From NCBI RefSeq assembly GCF_010994755.1, contig NZ_WHSB02000002.1:310001-374000 (forward strand): a DNA stretch of 64,000 nt, in the 5' to 3' direction. The notes beneath the pieces are model-generated. The model saw nothing but the letters and a program-made list of their open reading frames with translations. It ran no database searches and was not told where the DNA came from. Both the position numbers and the translations under genes were made by a program. Source of the DNA: Shinella lacus. Its GTDB lineage: Bacteria; Pseudomonadota; Alphaproteobacteria; Rhizobiales; Rhizobiaceae. Of this stretch, positions 56,546-64,000 are shown piece by piece (position 1 is the stretch's first letter; every line of letters begins with the position of its first letter).

Positions 56546-57181
56546 TCACCCATCGTCACCCTGGCGACCGCCCTCGAAGATCCTCAGATGCAGCACGCGG
56601 CTCATCGTCTGGCCGAGGCCGGCCGGCCGGACCGCCATGATCGAGGTGGGCATAGGCACGGCCGGCCTGTTGCCGCCAAGATTCTTCGCCCGGCTCGGAT
56701 CGATGACCGAAAGCGCGCCGAGCGTCGCATAGCGGAAGGCCGAAAGCGGTTGCCGCTGGCCGGGCAGGGGCGCGAAAGCGCCGATGATGCGGTCTGCCGC
56801 CTTGCCCTTGGTGGCGAGCGGCAACAGCACGACTTCCGCCTCCGTCGTGTCCAGGCTGCCGTCGACGAGCGCGATCTGCATGATGGCAGGTGCCGCATGC
56901 GCCATCACATTTTCCGTGATCCGGGCGACGCGGTTACGCAGGTCCGGCGCGAAAAGCTTGTCGAAACCGGACCCCTTGAGCTCCCGCCCGAACTGCGCAC
57001 AGAGGCGCGTTCCGGCAAGGCGGAAGCGGGGATCGTCCAGCCTGTTGTGTTCCAGAATGAAGACATCGGGCAGGATGGGCGCAATGTCGGCGGGCTCTAT
57101 GGCGCTGCGCAGCGGCACGGCGCGCTCGCCCCGCTGCCGTGTCCAGTAATCATAAAGTGCCGTGACGGCCTTCGTCTGCAT
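56546..57181 (-). CDS. PAS_5 domain protein
   Basis: A 211-residue protein of the alphaproteobacterial PAS_5 family (PF07310). The start MQTKAVTALYDYW and the core RFRLAGTRLCAQFGREL fit it. No output domain is present. The upstream open frame to 57328 has no ribosome site and is ignored. It lies 146 bases ahead of the PilZ gene on the same strand and is divergent from the rhomboid gene. Confidence 0.85.
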   Translation of the reverse strand: MQTKAVTALYDYWTRQRGERAVPLRSAIEPADIAPILPDVFILEHNRLDDPRFRLAGTRLCAQFGRELKGSGFDKLFAPDLRNRVARITENVMAHAAPAIMQIALVDGSLDTTEAEVVLLPLATKGKAADRIIGAFAPLPGQRQPLSAFRYATLGALSVIDPSRAKNLGGNRPAVPMPTSIMAVRPAGLGQTMSRVLHLRIFEGGRQGDDG

Positions 57182-57249
57182 GCGCGCTTCCAATCGATTC
57201 TGTTCCGTTCCGGCACGAAAGGCCGTGCGTACGGTGGTTTTTCGAAGAG

Positions 57250-57432
57250 AGGAGCGAGTTTCGTGCCAGAGCGCCGTTAAGGTTAACCAATGCTTTCGAT
57301 TGCATCGTCGGCGTGGTTGGGGGAACATCCGGTCATCCCTCCACGAGGGAATGGTTTACTGCACATCATTTCAGCCCCGGGGATTGGGGGCACCGGCCGT
57401 CAGCGAAAGCTGCACGGCCTTTCTTTTCTCTG
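57250..57432 (+). ncRNA. Candidate small RNA ending in an orphan terminator
   Basis: The divergent gap between PAS_5 and rhomboid genes ends in a terminator on the plus strand with no gene ahead of it. The piece in front has several short stems and an exposed CCCTCC stretch (57345-57351) able to pair with Shine-Dalgarno sites, as in many alphaproteobacterial sRNAs. The 5' end is not determined. It could instead be an attenuator leader of the rhomboid gene. Confidence 0.35.
57395..57432 (+). terminator. Orphan intrinsic terminator
   Basis: GGCCGT-CAGC, loop GAAA, GCTG, one bulged C, then ACGGCC, followed by TTTCTTTTCTCTG. The stem is ten base pairs. It lies 42 bases before the rhomboid ATG and reads rightward. 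Confidence 0.75.
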
Positions 57433-57473
57433 TATAAGCGCGACTCGTATTTTATGAATTTGGTGGATCGGTC

Positions 57474-58214
57474 ATGACGGATGATGGCGGTGGAATGCAG
57501 GGCGGCGGGATGGACCTCCGCAAGCGGGAGCCGGCATTCAACCTGCCGGGCAGCCTCGTCGCGATCCTGGCCCTGCTCACCGTCATCCATGTCGTACGCA
57601 CCTATCTGATCTCGGCCCAGGCGGACGAGCTGGTGCTCCTGCATTTCGCCTTCATTCCCGGACGCTACTCCATTCCCTTTTCCGAGCAGGATCTCGGCTG
57701 GCTGTGGAGCCCGATCACCTATTCGCTGCTGCATGGCAGCTGGGAACACCTGATCTTCAACGCTTTCTGGATGGTCGCCTTCGGCGCGCCGGTCGTGCGG
57801 CGCATCGGCCTTTGGCGCTTCTTTCTCTTCTGGTGTCTCTCCGCCATTGCCGCCGTCGCCTTTCACGCGGCGCTGCATTGGGGGGCGATGATTCTCGTCG
57901 TCGGCGCGTCCGGCGTGGTGTCCGGCCTGATGGGGGCGGCGGCCCGCTTCGTCTTCTCGCCGAGCGGCCGCATCAGCCGGCAGTTCGCCCATCTCAACCG
58001 CCGCCTCACCATCCCCGAAGCGCTTTCCAACCGCTCCGTGCTGGTCTTTTCCGGCATCTGGTTCCTGACCAACTTTTCGATCGGCTTCGGCCAGATTTTT
58101 GGTTCGGTCGCCGGCGGCGCGATCGCCTGGGAAGCGCATATCGGCGGCTTCCTGTTCGGCTTCCTGTTCTTCCCGCTGTTCGACGTCGCGGTCGCCGAAA
58201 GCCGCCGGGATTAA
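57474..58214 (+). CDS. Rhomboid-family intramembrane serine protease
   Basis: A 246-residue protein with six membrane helices. The catalytic serine is S146 in GASG and the histidine H222 in AHIGGF; WSPITYSLLHGSWEHLIFNAFW (residues about 78-99) is the L1-loop and helix with the HxxxN oxyanion motif. It should cut single-pass membrane proteins in the bilayer. Target unknown. Alone in its transcript, behind an orphan terminator. Confidence 0.93.
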   Translation: MTDDGGGMQGGGMDLRKREPAFNLPGSLVAILALLTVIHVVRTYLISAQADELVLLHFAFIPGRYSIPFSEQDLGWLWSPITYSLLHGSWEHLIFNAFWMVAFGAPVVRRIGLWRFFLFWCLSAIAAVAFHAALHWGAMILVVGASGVVSGLMGAAARFVFSPSGRISRQFAHLNRRLTIPEALSNRSVLVFSGIWFLTNFSIGFGQIFGSVAGGAIAWEAHIGGFLFGFLFFPLFDVAVAESRRD

Positions 58215-58403
58215 CGATAGTCCATTAGCGGTCTTGCAATCGCCTCTATCGTGGCGCACCATGGACGTGTTCCGGTTCGCACATGCACACCGGAACGGGA
58301 GCGGCATAACGCGGGAGGAAGCGGATGTCGCGCCGGTTACTGGCAGGGCATCCCTGCACGGGTGTCCCGCCTCTCTGCGTTATGATGCACACGGGAGGTA
58401 CGC

Positions 58404-58832
58404 ATGTATGTAAAGACGATATTGGACGAAAAAGGCCGCAACGTCGTGACCGGCGGCCCGCAGCTCACAGTCAAGCAGGCTGCCGTCTATCTGCATGAAA
58501 ACCATATCGGCGCCATCGTCATCGTCGATCGCAACGACCGCATCGCCGGCATCGTGACCGAGCGTGATATCGTAGCTGCCGTCGCCCGCAACGGGGCGGA
58601 ATGCCTGGACAAACCCATTTCCTCCATCATGTGGGGCAACGTCCATCGCTGCGACGAGAACCAGACCGTCGAAGGCCTCATGGAAATGATGAGCAAGCTG
58701 CGTGCCCGCCATATCCCGGTGGAAAAGGAAGGGCGCCTTGTCGGCATCATCTCGATCGGCGACGTGGTGAAGTCCCATATACGGGCGATCAAGCACGAAG
58801 CGGAAGCCATCAAGGCCTATATCTCCGGCTAA
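58404..58832 (+). CDS. CBS-domain pair protein
   Basis: A 142-residue protein of two CBS domains (about residues 8-65 and 75-130), forming one Bateman module that senses adenine nucleotides. GIVTERDIVAAVA and GIISIGDVV are the two signature ends. No catalytic domain is attached, so it is a free-standing regulator of an unknown enzyme. GGGAGGTACGC precedes the ATG. It is widespread in Rhizobiales. Confidence 0.94.
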   Translation: MYVKTILDEKGRNVVTGGPQLTVKQAAVYLHENHIGAIVIVDRNDRIAGIVTERDIVAAVARNGAECLDKPISSIMWGNVHRCDENQTVEGLMEMMSKLRARHIPVEKEGRLVGIISIGDVVKSHIRAIKHEAEAIKAYISG

Positions 58833-58853
58833 TCGCCAGATCCTGAACGATTT

Positions 58854-58895
58854 CGGGCGGACCGATGTCAATCGCTCCGCCCGCTCGTGTTTTTG
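58854..58895 (+). terminator. Terminator after the CBS gene
   Basis: CGGGCGGA (58854-58861) pairs with TCCGCCCG (58876-58883); an inner CGAT/ATCG stem extends it. A T5 run follows six bases later. It lies 21 bases past the CBS stop. Confidence 0.65.
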
Positions 58896-58909
58896 CATGC
58901 TGAAAGCGC

Positions 58910-59872
58910 TCAGCGCATCAGCACGGCTTCCTGCATGCGCTTGATCTCGAAAATCCGCGCCTTGGCTTCCAGGTAGCCGCGGTCGATCGCTTCGCCGGCG
59001 CGGTGGAATTCCGAAAGGCCGATATCCGACAGTTTGGGATGCAGCGAGAGATCCGGCGGGTCTCCGGCAAGGCGTGCGCGGGAAATGCGGTCCTGGATGA
59101 TGTTGAAGGACTGCACCATGACGCTCGTCAGCCCGAGGCGCGCAGCACTGTCTTCCTGCTTGTGATCGTCGATCTTCTGCTGGCTTGCGCTGTGCTTGAT
59201 GACCGCCGAGCGGCCGTAGAGATCGTAGTTGAGGTTGACGGCGACGACCAGCGGCTCCTCGTGCGCGCGACAGACAGAGACCGGCACGGGATTGACCAGC
59301 GCGCCATCGACCAGCGTGCGGTTGTTGCACTTTATCGGCTCGAAAATGCCGGGGAGCGCATAGGAAGCGCGGATGGCGGTGATCAGCGAGCCACTGTTGA
59401 TCCAGACCTCGTGGCCGCTGTTGACTTCGGTCGCGACCGCCACGAAGGGCCGGTCGAGATCCTCGATCGACAGGTTTTCCAGGTGCTCCTGCATGCGCTT
59501 CGTCAGCCGCATGCCGCCGAACAGGCCGGAACCGCGAATGGTGAAATCGAGCAGGCTCGCGATGCGCCGCATGGTGAGCGAGCGGGCGAAGGCCTCCAGC
59601 TCGTCGAGCTTGCCGGCGAGGTAGCAGCCGCCGACGAGAGCACCGATCGAGGTGCCGGCGATCATGCCGACGGGGATGCCTTCCTCGTCGAGCGCCCGCA
59701 GCACGCCGATATGGGCCCAGCCTCGGGCGGCACCGCCGCCCAGCGCCAGAGCGATCTTGGGTTTGCGCGGCTGGGCCGGCGCGGGAATGTGAGACATGTC
59801 GTTCATGGAAGGGCCGCCCGGATCTGATGCATCCGCCGTTACGAGACTACGATTGAAACTCCAGTTCAGCAT
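58910..59872 (-). CDS. Patatin-like phospholipase (RssA type)
   Basis: A 320-residue serine hydrolase of the patatin family. The oxyanion loop GGGAARG, the nucleophile elbow GTSIG with S75 and the catalytic aspartate in VDGALVNP are present. It resembles RssA/YchK. The ATG at 59872 has the best ribosome site (GGAGG, six bases away), giving a 25-residue N-terminal extension; starts at 59806 or 59797 are the alternatives. Confidence 0.92.
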   Translation of the reverse strand: MLNWSFNRSLVTADASDPGGPSMNDMSHIPAPAQPRKPKIALALGGGAARGWAHIGVLRALDEEGIPVGMIAGTSIGALVGGCYLAGKLDELEAFARSLTMRRIASLLDFTIRGSGLFGGMRLTKRMQEHLENLSIEDLDRPFVAVATEVNSGHEVWINSGSLITAIRASYALPGIFEPIKCNNRTLVDGALVNPVPVSVCRAHEEPLVVAVNLNYDLYGRSAVIKHSASQQKIDDHKQEDSAARLGLTSVMVQSFNIIQDRISRARLAGDPPDLSLHPKLSDIGLSEFHRAGEAIDRGYLEAKARIFEIKRMQEAVLMR

Positions 59873-60235
59873 GCCGGGCCTCCGTTACGAAGAGGAATTC
59901 GCGCCGAAGCAATCAGTTCCAGAGCCTCGGGCCTATCCGCTACACAATAAATGACAGGATAGATGCAGACTGTGACGCGGGGAACTTTGGCGAGAAAAAC
60001 CCGTCTGCGGAGTTTCCCGTGTGCGTCCTGTCGAAACGGAAGGCGGGCGCTTGCCCGTCGGATCGTCGTCCCCTGCGGGGCGGCGTTGGAAACCGGTCGT
60101 GACGCACTACAGCGATTGGGTTCCATGGTCCTGATCCGTGGCGGGGATAGAGGCCGCCATGGCGTGCATTAGGCGTCCCGACCGGTTGCCAATTGGTGAA
60201 TCCGTGCCGTAACTGAACGGAATCCGCGCAGATGC
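59873..60235. other. Intergenic region with a long imperfect hairpin
   Basis: A 363-base gap between patatin and hisI. No gene is supported. It contains a nested inverted repeat: GACAGG (59953) with CCTGTC (60027), GACGC (59974) with GCGTC (60023), and GGGGAACT (59979) with AGTTTCCC (60011). Together these could fold into a structured RNA of about 80 bases. Confidence 0.5.
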
Positions 60236-60688
60236 TTAATTTTTACCGTAGATCGCCGCCGGATCGAACTGCGGTTCGCCGCCGGTAATGGTCAGCACCG
60301 CGCCTTCCGGGCCGTTCGAAACCGTGCGGTAGAAGCACGAGCGGCGCCCGGTGTGGCAGGTCGCGTCGTGGCCGGCGACCGAGACCTTCAGCCATACGGC
60401 ATCCTGGTCGCAATCGGTACGCAGCTCCACGACCGTCTGGAGGTTGCCGGAGGTTTCGCCCTTCTTCCAGAGCGAATTGCGCGAACGGCTCCAGTAATGC
60501 GCGATGCCGGTCTCCACGGTCAGCGCCAGCGATTCGGCATTCATGTGGGCGACCATCAGCAATTCGCCGTCCTTCGCATCCGTCACCACGGCCGTCACCA
60601 GGCCGTGTTCGTCGAAGCGCGGCGTGAAGTCCGGGCCGGTTTCGAGCTCGGCCTTGTCCTTGGAGGGGGATTTGAAGGTGATCGTCAT
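60236..60688 (-). CDS. hisI: Phosphoribosyl-AMP cyclohydrolase
   Basis: A 150-residue zinc enzyme for the third step of histidine synthesis, opening the PR-AMP ring. Conserved words are [26 protein letters not shown] (given by its ends), the metal motif DCDQDAV and the cysteine ligands in [11 protein letters not shown]. HisE is not fused. The ATG at 60688 has GGAG eight bases upstream. It follows folE by 36 bases. Confidence 0.96.
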   Translation of the reverse strand: MTITFKSPSKDKAELETGPDFTPRFDEHGLVTAVVTDAKDGELLMVAHMNAESLALTVETGIAHYWSRSRNSLWKKGETSGNLQTVVELRTDCDQDAVWLKVSVAGHDATCHTGRRSCFYRTVSNGPEGAVLTITGGEPQFDPAAIYGKN

Positions 60689-60724
60689 GGCGGTCGGCTC
60701 CGTCGCGCGGAGCCGGCTTGTCGC

Positions 60725-61336
60725 CTAGCTCCGGATCATCGTCATGAACCGCACCTGTTCGGTCGGTTCGGTCTTGAAGGCACCGGTAAAGGTGGTGGTG
60801 AGCGTTGTCGAGCCCTGTTTCTGGATGCCGCGCATCGCCATGCACATATGCTCGGCCTCGATCATCACGGCCACGCCACGCGGGTTCAGCGTCTCGTCGA
60901 TCGAGCGCGCGATCTGCGCCGTCATGGTTTCCTGCGTCTGCAACCGGCGGCCGAAGATTTCGACGACGCGGGCGATCTTCGACAGACCCAGCACCCGACC
61001 ATTCGGCAGATAGGCGACATGCGCCTTGCCGATGATCGGCACCATATGGTGTTCGCAATGCGAGAAGAACGGAATGTCCTTCACCAGCACCATGTCGTCA
61101 TAGCCGGCAACTTCCTCGAAGGTGCGGCCGAGCACGTCCTCGGCGGCGAGGTCATAGCCGGAAAACAGCTCGCGATAGGATTTTGCGACGCGGGCAGGGG
61201 TGTCGAGCAGCCCCTCGCGCTCCGGATCGTCGCCCGCCCAGCGAAGCAGGACGCGAACGGCATCCTCCGCCTCTTTCTGCGAGGGGCGGCCGGACGGATC
61301 GTCGACACGCGGAAAATTGGTGACTATGGCGTCCAT
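60725..61336 (-). CDS. folE: GTP cyclohydrolase I
   Basis: A 203-residue type IA enzyme that makes dihydroneopterin triphosphate from GTP, the entry to folate, which the glycine cleavage system needs. The zinc and active-site sequence is [31 protein letters not shown] and the end GAFKTE match the family. It is the first gene of a folE-hisI pair on the minus strand. Confidence 0.96.
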   Translation of the reverse strand: MDAIVTNFPRVDDPSGRPSQKEAEDAVRVLLRWAGDDPEREGLLDTPARVAKSYRELFSGYDLAAEDVLGRTFEEVAGYDDMVLVKDIPFFSHCEHHMVPIIGKAHVAYLPNGRVLGLSKIARVVEIFGRRLQTQETMTAQIARSIDETLNPRGVAVMIEAEHMCMAMRGIQKQGSTTLTTTFTGAFKTEPTEQVRFMTMIRS

Positions 61337-61668
61337 GGACCCAATGACCTTTCTGCAGGCTACCTGACCTGTATATCGGACTCGCCACTGGCCATTCGCC
61401 TAACCCTGCAGGCTTGGGTTCCGTCGGCGGGCTCCGGGGCTTTCGGGTCTTCGCTTATCAGTGCGCTGACCGTCCGGCACGGTTTCCCAATCAACAGGTG
61501 AATGTTTTGCGCCTTGCAAAACGCTCACCCCAATACGAGTTATCATATAGTATCGAACGACGGCTGCGAAAGAGGCGCGATGCGACGCGGCATGCTTTTT
61601 TACCGACGACACCGGAATAATCTCCTCGGATCATTGAAGATTCCGCAAAAAATGCGAAAAACAGGGCC
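61337..61668. other. Divergent intergenic region with strong inverted repeat
   Basis: A 332-base gap between folE and the scaffold gene. At 61497-61529 arms of 14 bases (12 matching) face each other across five bases, with core TTTTGC and GCAAAA. No T-run follows on either side, so an operator is more likely than a terminator. No ORF with a ribosome site is seen. Confidence 0.55.
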
Positions 61669-62115
61669 ATGATGGACGATATCTATAACAGCCGCATCCT
61701 GGAATTCGCCGGCAATATCCCGCGCATCGGCACGCTCGCCGACGCGGATGCCGAGGCCGGCGCCCATTCCAAGCTCTGCGGCTCGCGCGTCAAGATCTAC
61801 CTGAAGCTCGATGGCGACCGCGTCACCGATTTCGCCCATGAGGTGAAGGCCTGCGCGCTCGGCCAGGCGTCCTCCTCGATCATGGCGCGCCACGTCATCG
61901 GCGCGACGACCGCCGAAATCCGCGACGCGCGCGAAAAAATGCTCGCCATGCTGAAGGCGGACGGCGAGGGGCCGGACGGCCGCTTCGAGGACATGCGCTT
62001 CCTGAAGCCCGTCAAGGACTACAAGGCCCGCCACGCCTCCACCATGCTGACCTTCGATGCCGTGGTGGATGCCATCGGCCAGATCGAGGCGAAGCGGCTG
62101 GAAAAGGCGGGGTGA
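61669..62115 (+). CDS. IscU/NifU-N-like Fe-S scaffold-family protein
   Basis: A 148-residue protein of the IscU/SufU fold. Two of the three cluster cysteines are present: C37 in KLCGS and C62 in ACALGQ. The third position reads RHAS (H122-A123) where IscU has HCS, so the third cysteine is alanine; the preceding histidine remains. It may still bind a cluster or sulfur with H122, or have another role. The suf operon at 12.9-20.2 kb has its own scaffold SufBCD. Second ATG three bases later is equally possible. Confidence 0.87.
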   Translation: MMDDIYNSRILEFAGNIPRIGTLADADAEAGAHSKLCGSRVKIYLKLDGDRVTDFAHEVKACALGQASSSIMARHVIGATTAEIRDAREKMLAMLKADGEGPDGRFEDMRFLKPVKDYKARHASTMLTFDAVVDAIGQIEAKRLEKAG

Positions 62116-62121
62116 GGCGCG

Positions 62122-62499
62122 GTGTGCGACGCCCCGGATTGCCGGCATGCCGGCGCGCGGCTCGCCTATAGGGGCCGCAACTGGCCGGGGCCGTTCCGCC
62201 GCACGCCGGGCCGCCTTGCCGGCATGGGCTTCATCCGGCTCTACCAGCTGACAATCTCCGGCTTCATCGGCCATGGCTGCCGGCACCTGCCGACCTGCTC
62301 GGAATATGGTTTTGAGGCGATCGCCCGCCACGGCCTGTGGCAGGGCGGGTTTTTGGCGCTGTTCCGCGTCGCCCGCTGCGGCCCCGGCGGCACGCATGGC
62401 TTCGATCCCGTGCCGGAGGCGCTGGAGAGCCGCTTTCGCTGGTGGGCGCCGTGGCGGCTGTGGCGCGTGGCAAAAAGCCGGGAAGGGGCAAGGCCGTGA
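62122..62499 (+). CDS. yidD: Membrane protein insertion efficiency factor YidD
   Basis: A 125-residue YidD-family protein, which helps YidC insert inner-membrane proteins. The core is IRLYQLTISGF, then CRHLPTCSEYGFEAI with the conserved cysteines and GGFLALFRVARC. It begins with GTG at 62122, six bases after the scaffold stop. The N-terminus is about 35 residues longer than usual and carries two extra cysteines (MCDAPDC). It is not next to rnpA or yidC here. Confidence 0.92.
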   Translation: MCDAPDCRHAGARLAYRGRNWPGPFRRTPGRLAGMGFIRLYQLTISGFIGHGCRHLPTCSEYGFEAIARHGLWQGGFLALFRVARCGPGGTHGFDPVPEALESRFRWWAPWRLWRVAKSREGARP

Positions 62500-62557
62500 C
62501 CGTGCCGATGAATTTTCGCCACGCCGCGCACGCTGCGCCACAGGATATCTGGCGCGC

Positions 62558-63085
62558 ATGATCAGCCATGTTGCCCTCCTGCACTCGATCGTGCTTGGCC
62601 CGGGCCGCCGCGTCGTGATGGCGGAGCTGAAGGCGATGGCCGAGAGGCTCGGCTTTGCCAATCCCCGCACGCTGGTCGCGACCGGCAACCTCGTCTTCGA
62701 TGCGCAGCACGCGGACCTCGCGACGCTGGAAAACCGGCTGGAAGCGGCATTCCGCGAAACATTCGGCAAACATGTCGATATCATCCTGCGCCGCGCCGAC
62801 GCCTGGAAACGGCTCGCCGCCGGCAATCCATTCCCGGGCGATGACGGCGCCAATGTCTGCGTGCGCGTGATGCGCGAACCGCTCGGCCCCGCGGCCCTCG
62901 AAAAACTCGAAAAGCTGGCCGCCCCGGAACTGCGCCTCGCCCTCGTCGACGGCGACCTCTGGATCGACTTTCGCGGCAAGCCGAGCGAAACGAAACTGCT
63001 CTCGCACCTGACGACCAAAAAACTCGGCATCGGCACGCTGCGCAACGCCAACACCGTCAACGGCCTCGCGGCGATGCTCGGCTGA
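62558..63085 (+). CDS. DUF1697 family protein
   Basis: A 175-residue DUF1697 protein. Typical features are the opening HVALLHSIVLGPGRRVVMAELK (by ends), the TLVATGNLVFDA strand and the C-terminal TTKKLGIGTLRNANTVNGLAAML, a segment also typical (named here by its ends). Function unknown. The ATG at 62558 gives the family start; the frame runs upstream in yidD as an overlap artefact. It is the last GC-rich gene before the compositional change. Confidence 0.9.
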   Translation: MISHVALLHSIVLGPGRRVVMAELKAMAERLGFANPRTLVATGNLVFDAQHADLATLENRLEAAFRETFGKHVDIILRRADAWKRLAAGNPFPGDDGANVCVRVMREPLGPAALEKLEKLAAPELRLALVDGDLWIDFRGKPSETKLLSHLTTKKLGIGTLRNANTVNGLAAMLG

Positions 63086-63431
63086 CGGGGCAGAGCGGCT
63101 TGCATGGCGGCTCTAAACCAACCTCGCGTACGCGGGGAAGCGGGAAGCCTGTCACAACGGAAATTCGCATTCCCGCAGCGTTTCGCGCCTCTTCCGCTCC
63201 TGCCACATGTCCCGGCAGTAAAAGAAAGTGTCTCCTCTCGCCCGCATCGACACGTTACGCGATCCGTCCGGCGTCGGAAGGAGGTTTTTAGGATACGGTA
63301 GGTTTGGGGGCAGAGAAAATTATGGAGGTGAATTTAGACGTTGAGGCCTGTGTTGCCCCTGTTTGTCGCGGGTTTTCGTTGACAGCCAAATTCTGGGATG
63401 CATTCTGTTCTCAACAACCAAGGGGTGAATT
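63086..63431. other. Junction region before an AT-richer gene
   Basis: A 346-base gap with changing base composition. It contains CGCGTACGCGGGGAAG (63125-63140), which resembles half of a type I-E CRISPR repeat but occurs once. A weak promoter-like pair (TTGACA at 63379, ATTCTG at 63402) lies just before the next gene. No ORF with a ribosome site is seen. Confidence 0.45.
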
Positions 63432-64000
63432 GTGGTAGACGTAAGGGATGTATCTAAAGAAGAATTTGGCGGAATTCTGGGGTTACAAGAGAGCTATTTT
63501 TGCGACCTTAAAAGTAAGCGAATTGCACCCGCAAAATTGTCTCGGTCAATTTCAGCATTCGCAAACGCAAGTGGCGGTGAAGTTTACGTTGGCATTGAAG
63601 AGCTCGACGTCGCAGATGGAAAAAAGCGTTCTTGGGATGGCTTTTCTGATCAGGAAGAGGCGAATGCCATATTTCAAGTGATGTCAGAATTAGACCCACT
63701 AGGAAGCAATTTTTCAGGCCAATTCCTTCGATATCAAGGCGCGCCTGGCTTAGTTCTTTATTTGGCAATTTCAAAGACACAAAGTGTCGCTCATTCAACT
63801 GATGGTGGCGTATATAGGCGAAATAATGCGTCTAACCTTCCGTTAAAAGATGAAGCGCTTGAACGCCTAAAATACGATAAGGGTGTCCGATCTTACGAAA
63901 ATGAGAAGATGGCAGTCGAGACTGACGAGGTTACAAACTCGAATATTGTTATCGAGTTTCTTATTGATGCGGTTCCGACGGGAGAACCTGCGGAGTGGCT
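63432..64000 (+). CDS. Schlafen/AlbA_2-type putative DNA- or RNA-binding protein, 3' end outside window
   Basis: The frame from GTG at 63432 stays open for 189 residues to the window edge. Residues 15-135 fit the AlbA_2 (Schlafen-like) domain: DLKSKR at 25-30, AFANASGG at 42-49, VYVGIEE at 51-57 and VYRRNNAS further on. AGGGGTGA precedes the GTG. Its A/T-ending codons are unlike all neighbours and suggest transfer. Such genes occur in mobile and defence loci, with or without ATPase domains; the C-terminal partner domain is not visible. Confidence 0.8.
   Translation, partial: MVDVRDVSKEEFGGILGLQESYFCDLKSKRIAPAKLSRSISAFANASGGEVYVGIEELDVADGKKRSWDGFSDQEEANAIFQVMSELDPLGSNFSGQFLRYQGAPGLVLYLAISKTQSVAHSTDGGVYRRNNASNLPLKDEALERLKYDKGVRSYENEKMAVETDEVTNSNIVIEFLIDAVPTGEPAEW

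Noticed and set aside
59866-60126. 86-residue minus-strand frame in the patatin-hisI gap
   Set aside because: No ribosome site or family sequence, and it crosses the imperfect hairpin.
61600-63105. 501-residue minus-strand frame over the scaffold, yidD and DUF1697 genes
   Set aside because: Three plus-strand genes with family motifs occupy the same bases.
63123-63141. A CRISPR array at the junction
   Set aside because: Only one partial repeat-like sequence occurs; no second copy or regular spacing, so no array is annotated.

Overview
The window is a high-GC, tightly packed stretch of chromosome from an alphaproteobacterium, most likely a member of the Rhizobiaceae (Rhizobium, Agrobacterium, Shinella or a relative). 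This rests on the suf operon order (NifS-type desulfurase, sufB, C, D, S, T, A), the tandem glycine riboswitch before gcvTHP, and lineage-typical families (DUF1489, PAS_5, ATP12, a transglutaminase-like cysteine peptidase, DUF455). I ran no database searches; all family calls come from reading motifs.

Region 1-12,730: partial Nudix hydrolase, RhlE RNA helicase, M23 envelope peptidase, DUF455 ferritin-like protein, a one-cysteine BCP peroxiredoxin, a 1130-residue AsmA-like envelope protein, TyrS, AnmK (anhydromuropeptide recycling), a membrane diguanylate cyclase and an alpha/beta hydrolase. Region 12,780-20,206 is the iron-sulfur assembly operon sufS2-sufB-(small membrane protein)-sufC-sufD-sufS-sufT-sufA. 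Its upstream region carries an Irr-type ICE palindrome and a RirA-type IRO motif, so iron control is likely. A PAS histidine kinase and a single-domain response regulator follow.

Region 22,613-27,293 is the glycine cleavage operon gcvTHP, read leftward. A two-aptamer glycine riboswitch precedes it, and its expression platform has two mutually exclusive hairpins around the ribosome binding site. LipB at 42.1 kb supplies the octanoyl group from which the lipoyl arm of GcvH is made. Region 28-30.7 kb is a small operon (stand-alone Lrp ligand domain, RluC, HAD phosphatase, ATP12). The propionyl-CoA carboxylase genes pccB (31.5 kb) and pccA (38.9 kb) flank a mostly leftward block. That block holds glutathione-dependent formaldehyde detoxification (adhC, fghA) and a SugE/Gdx exporter preceded by a guanidine-II (mini-ykkC) riboswitch.

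Region 40.8-51.9 kb: an SRPBCC-M50 protease fusion, lipB, tRNA-Leu(GAG), a three-gene cluster of unknown proteins, a degenerate deformylase-like protein, MgtE with a MerR regulator that has a near-perfect palindromic operator, several membrane proteins, a 33-residue membrane ORF and serine dehydratase. Region 52-59.9 kb is envelope and signalling: a D,D-carboxypeptidase with SPOR domain, a transglutaminase-like peptidase, tandem PilZ, PAS_5, rhomboid, CBS and patatin proteins. The end holds hisI, folE, an IscU-like scaffold lacking its third cysteine, yidD and DUF1697.

The last 570 bases differ: they are AT-richer and open a truncated Schlafen/AlbA_2-type gene. This looks like the left edge of a horizontally acquired, possibly defence-related segment beyond the window. 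It is the best lead for an accessory system, but too little is visible to call one.
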